From: Halieaceae bacterium UBA5085
GTDB taxonomy: Bacteria; Pseudomonadota; Gammaproteobacteria; Pseudomonadales; Halieaceae
Assembly (NCBI GenBank): GCA_002414665.1
Contig: DIAF01000047.1
Location: 91,021-120,827 of the forward strand
Length of the DNA: 29,807 bases
Reading direction: 5' to 3'
Under the pieces are notes generated by a model that was not told the origin of the DNA, made no database searches, and saw nothing but the letters and a program-made list of their open reading frames with translations. The position numbers were made by a program, and so were the translations under genes. Shown piece after piece: positions 29,367-29,807 of this stretch. Each line of letters starts with the position of its first letter. Within the stretch, counting starts at the first letter, position 1.

Positions 29367-29807
29367 GTAAAACTCTCCCGATTAGACTCATTCGACGAGC
29401 GGCCTCATTGTACGACGAAAATGAAAACCGCGGTCCGTTCGCGTAGCACCAGGTCCACGACCACTATACTCTGCGTTGAATCGTTCCCCACCCAAATAGA
29501 ACTTCCTCAAGCTGTCCGGAAGCTCAGTGGACGCTTACTGAAGGCCTGGGGCAACATCACGATGCGGAGGGGCGCAAGAACGGCATTAACAGGGGATGGT
29601 GGACATCGGAGCGCCCCCCGTTAATTGGGGAGAGCCGGATGGCATTATCAACCGAGTTTAGTGAGAACCGGTCTATCCCCCGTTAATTGGGAAGAGCCTA
29701 TCAATCGAGTTTAGTGAGAACCGGTCTATCCCCCGTTAATTGGGAAGAGCCGGAAGAGCCTAGAGCCGGAGAGCCAACACTATTAAATGGCGGAGAGAGA
29801 GGGATTC
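29367..29807. other. Non-coding right end with repeats
   Basis: These 441 bases after the FAH-family start contain no frame that I trust as a gene. The first 230 bases would hold the FAH gene promoter. The rest carries a tandem repeat and related partial copies, plus short GAGCC-rich direct repeats (29740-29775), and may be the edge of a repeat element that continues beyond the window. Confidence 0.5.
29615..29751. repeat. 53-bp tandem repeat with upstream partial copy
   Basis: Two adjacent 53-base units (29646-29698 and 29699-29751) differ at one base (AACCG versus AATCG). A 22-base partial copy (CCCCCGTTAATTGGGGAGAGCC) stands at 29615-29636. Each unit ends with a near-palindromic core, CCCCCGTTAATTGGG. 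By memory this resembles the GGTCTRTCCCCGTTAAT motifs found beside REP-associated (Y1/IS200-like) transposases in gammaproteobacteria. There are no spacers, so it is not a CRISPR array. Confidence 0.85.

Noticed and set aside
29421..29624. A 67-codon plus-strand frame in the right-end non-coding region
   Set aside because: Low-complexity basic composition, no ribosome site and overlap with repeat DNA.
29615..29751. CRISPR array
   Set aside because: The repeat units are directly adjacent with no unique spacers, and only two full copies exist.
29615..29751. Integron attC sites
   Set aside because: The units lack paired R'/R'' core sites with GTTRRRY and do not follow cassette-like genes.

Overview
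The window looks like a catabolic island from a free-living, probably aquatic, Gram-negative gammaproteobacterium. The taxonomic call is an impression. It rests on a TonB-dependent receptor, a DmpR/XylR-type sigma-54 activator, the gene families present and a moderately high GC content. Nearly all genes are on the minus strand. The plus-strand exceptions are prpB, a paraoxonase-like gene and two regulators.

Left part (1-10.4 kb). A partial unknown gene and an amidohydrolase-3 (D-aminoacylase-like) gene run leftward, and a methylisocitrate lyase (prpB) runs rightward. Converging on prpB is a five-gene operon (8778 to 3278) whose four junctions are all 4-base ATGA/GTGA overlaps: a TcuA-like FAD dehydrogenase, an Asp/Glu/hydantoin-racemase-fold protein lacking its catalytic cysteines, a second fumarate-reductase-type FAD dehydrogenase, etfB and etfA. 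A MmgE/PrpD-family gene lies upstream on the same strand. Together these suggest an undescribed route in which a carboxylic acid is oxidised by soluble flavoprotein dehydrogenases that feed a private, divergent ETF, followed by PrpD-like hydration/dehydration and PrpB-like C-C cleavage.

Centre (10.5-22.8 kb). There is a secreted arylsulfatase, a periplasmic paraoxonase-like beta-propeller, a TonB-dependent receptor and a complete meta-cleavage operon. In transcription order the operon holds an extradiol dioxygenase, flavin reductase, HsaA-type monooxygenase, 2-hydroxydienoate hydratase, acylating aldehyde dehydrogenase, 4-hydroxy-2-oxoacid aldolase and a C-C bond hydrolase. The enzymes resemble the steroid A/B-ring module (HsaA-G), but no other steroid genes are present. 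A sigma-54 promoter with exact GG-N10-GC spacing precedes the operon. The divergent activator keeps the DmpR-family zinc site but has Arg where phenol sensors have the phenol-binding His.

Right part (24.6-29.8 kb). A second small operon (a third TcuA-like FAD dehydrogenase, an SDR and a cysteine-less isochorismatase-fold protein) is divergent from a LysR regulator. A fumarylacetoacetate-hydrolase-family gene and a non-coding tail with a 53-bp tandem repeat complete the window.

Working model (inference): a sulfated or esterified phenolic compound is captured by the receptor and trimmed in the periplasm by the sulfatase and lactonase/arylesterase-like protein. It is then hydroxylated, ring-cleaved and hydrolysed in the cytoplasm. 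The dienoate half goes to pyruvate plus acyl-CoA, and the other acid fragment may be handled by the FAD dehydrogenase/ETF/PrpD/PrpB modules.
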